Assembly (NCBI GenBank): GCA_023229045.1
Contig: JALOAB010000127.1
Coordinates: 1 to 6,627 of the forward strand
From: Fidelibacterota bacterium
GTDB lineage: Bacteria > Fidelibacterota > UBA2242
Length of the DNA stretch: 6,627 bases
Direction of reading: 5' to 3'
Position 1 is the stretch's first letter. Each line of letters opens with the position of its first letter. A program made the position numbers and the translations under genes. Below the pieces are notes generated by a model. It was not told where the DNA came from and searched no databases. It saw nothing but the letters and a program-made list of their open reading frames with translations. This document shows positions 6,020 through 6,627 of this stretch, piece after piece.

Positions 6020-6627
6020 GTGGCGGCCTCAAACTCAACTAAATTAACGGGCAAATTACACGGCCCCTTTCGAACGAAGCGACAACGCACGGGCGTAATC
6101 TTAATCTACATCCTGATCATCGTGGTCTTAGCCTTATTTTTTCCTAAAAGCCATTACAGTGTGATCAATTATAAAATCAATGACATTACACGAACCTCAA
6201 TAATCGCCCCTTTCGATTTTCCGATTCTGAAAACCGATAAGGAATTGGAAAGCGATCGACTTGAAGCAATCAAAAAAGTCCCGTTTGTTTTTATTCAGGA
6301 TAAGCGTGTTGAAGAAGCTGAATTATTAAAGGTTCAGCAACTATTTTCGGAAATCGATCGGTTGCGGGCCGCGTACATTAAGTACGACGAATCTTTACGT
6401 AATATTTATTCCAGACGCAGTGAGGATATTCTGGCGGCTATGACGGCTGACTCAATCACTTATTTCGCCTTGCAGAAAAAATTTCGCACTGATTATAAAT
6501 TCGATAAAAATTCTCCGATACTTAAAACTTTAATTGACGAATATAATCCCAAAAATACGAGCCATAGCACAACTTCATTATTGAGTCAGATCAGACCGGT
6601 TCTCAACGATCTTTACGCGTTACAGAT
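6020..6627 (+). CDS. PgpH-type 7TM-HD phosphohydrolase, N-terminal part (3' end outside window)
   Basis: The frame starts at GTG 6020 and stays open to the window end, giving 202 residues. Full-length family members are much longer (around 700-850). An in-frame TAA at 6014-6016 rules out an earlier start, and AAGGA at 6007-6011 is a good ribosome site 8 bases before the GTG. A basic cytoplasmic leader (residues 1-24) is followed by one membrane helix (about 25-42). Next comes the start of the extracellular 7TM-HD domain, with NYKINDITRTSIIAPFDFPI (50-69) matching the family's vGdia-xDIiAPfdf pattern, then RLEAIKKVPFVFIQD (80-94). The rest seen is charged and helical, as expected for this sensor domain. 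Family members such as Listeria PgpH carry a cytoplasmic HD domain that hydrolyses cyclic di-AMP to pApA. That catalytic domain and the other membrane helices lie past the window, so activity is inferred from the N-terminus only. Confidence 0.82.
   Translation, partial: MAASNSTKLTGKLHGPFRTKRQRTGVILIYILIIVVLALFFPKSHYSVINYKINDITRTSIIAPFDFPILKTDKELESDRLEAIKKVPFVFIQDKRVEEAELLKVQQLFSEIDRLRAAYIKYDESLRNIYSRRSEDILAAMTADSITYFALQKKFRTDYKFDKNSPILKTLIDEYNPKNTSHSTTSLLSQIRPVLNDLYALQ

Noticed and set aside
5851..6042. 63-codon plus-strand frame across the fabH end and the start of the next gene
   Set aside because: It overlaps two well-supported genes in a different frame and has no ribosome site or domain. 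The GTG-started PgpH-type frame explains this region.

Overview
All recognisable genes in this window lie on the plus strand. It looks like ordinary bacterial chromosome, with no mobile element, CRISPR array or phage gene. Base composition is moderate by eye, somewhat below 50% GC. Start sites are mixed: some have good Shine-Dalgarno sequences and recJ has almost none. The RNase P RNA is bacterial class A, and the tRNA gene does not encode its 3' CCA. These traits do not fix the phylum; a deep-branching, poorly sampled Gram-negative-type lineage (for example in or near the FCB group) is a guess.

Layout: (1) 1-378 is the C-terminal part of a thiamine pyrophosphokinase. Its stop codon overlaps (ATGA) the start of a sodium:solute symporter family transporter at 375-1775, so the pair may form a thiamine uptake/activation unit. 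(2) 1776-2059 is a 284-base gap holding tRNA-Val(CAC) at 1877-1950, a strong intrinsic terminator at 2013-2037 and a possible promoter overlapping that terminator. (3) 2060-2860 encodes a coiled-coil plus C4 zinc-ribbon protein (COG1579/DUF164 family), whose stop codon lies inside the first helix of the RNase P RNA gene rnpB at about 2859-3256. (4) 3268-4968 is recJ, 4998-5990 is a FabH-type ketoacyl-ACP synthase III, and 6020 to the window end is the N-terminal third or so of a PgpH-type 7TM-HD phosphohydrolase that starts with GTG. Gaps after rnpB are only 11 to 29 bases with no terminator, so zinc-ribbon gene, rnpB, recJ, fabH and pgpH may be read as one unit.

The genes themselves are well-known housekeeping families, and I did not find a convincing undescribed system. 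The points worth a second look concern gene packing and RNA structure. The zinc-ribbon stop codon is embedded in RNase P helix P1. recJ starts only 11 bases after the RNase P RNA. A 23-base insertion, including a hairpin, sits in the P13 loop of that RNA. A terminator ends just 22 bases before a start codon. An SSS transporter is coupled to thiamine pyrophosphokinase.
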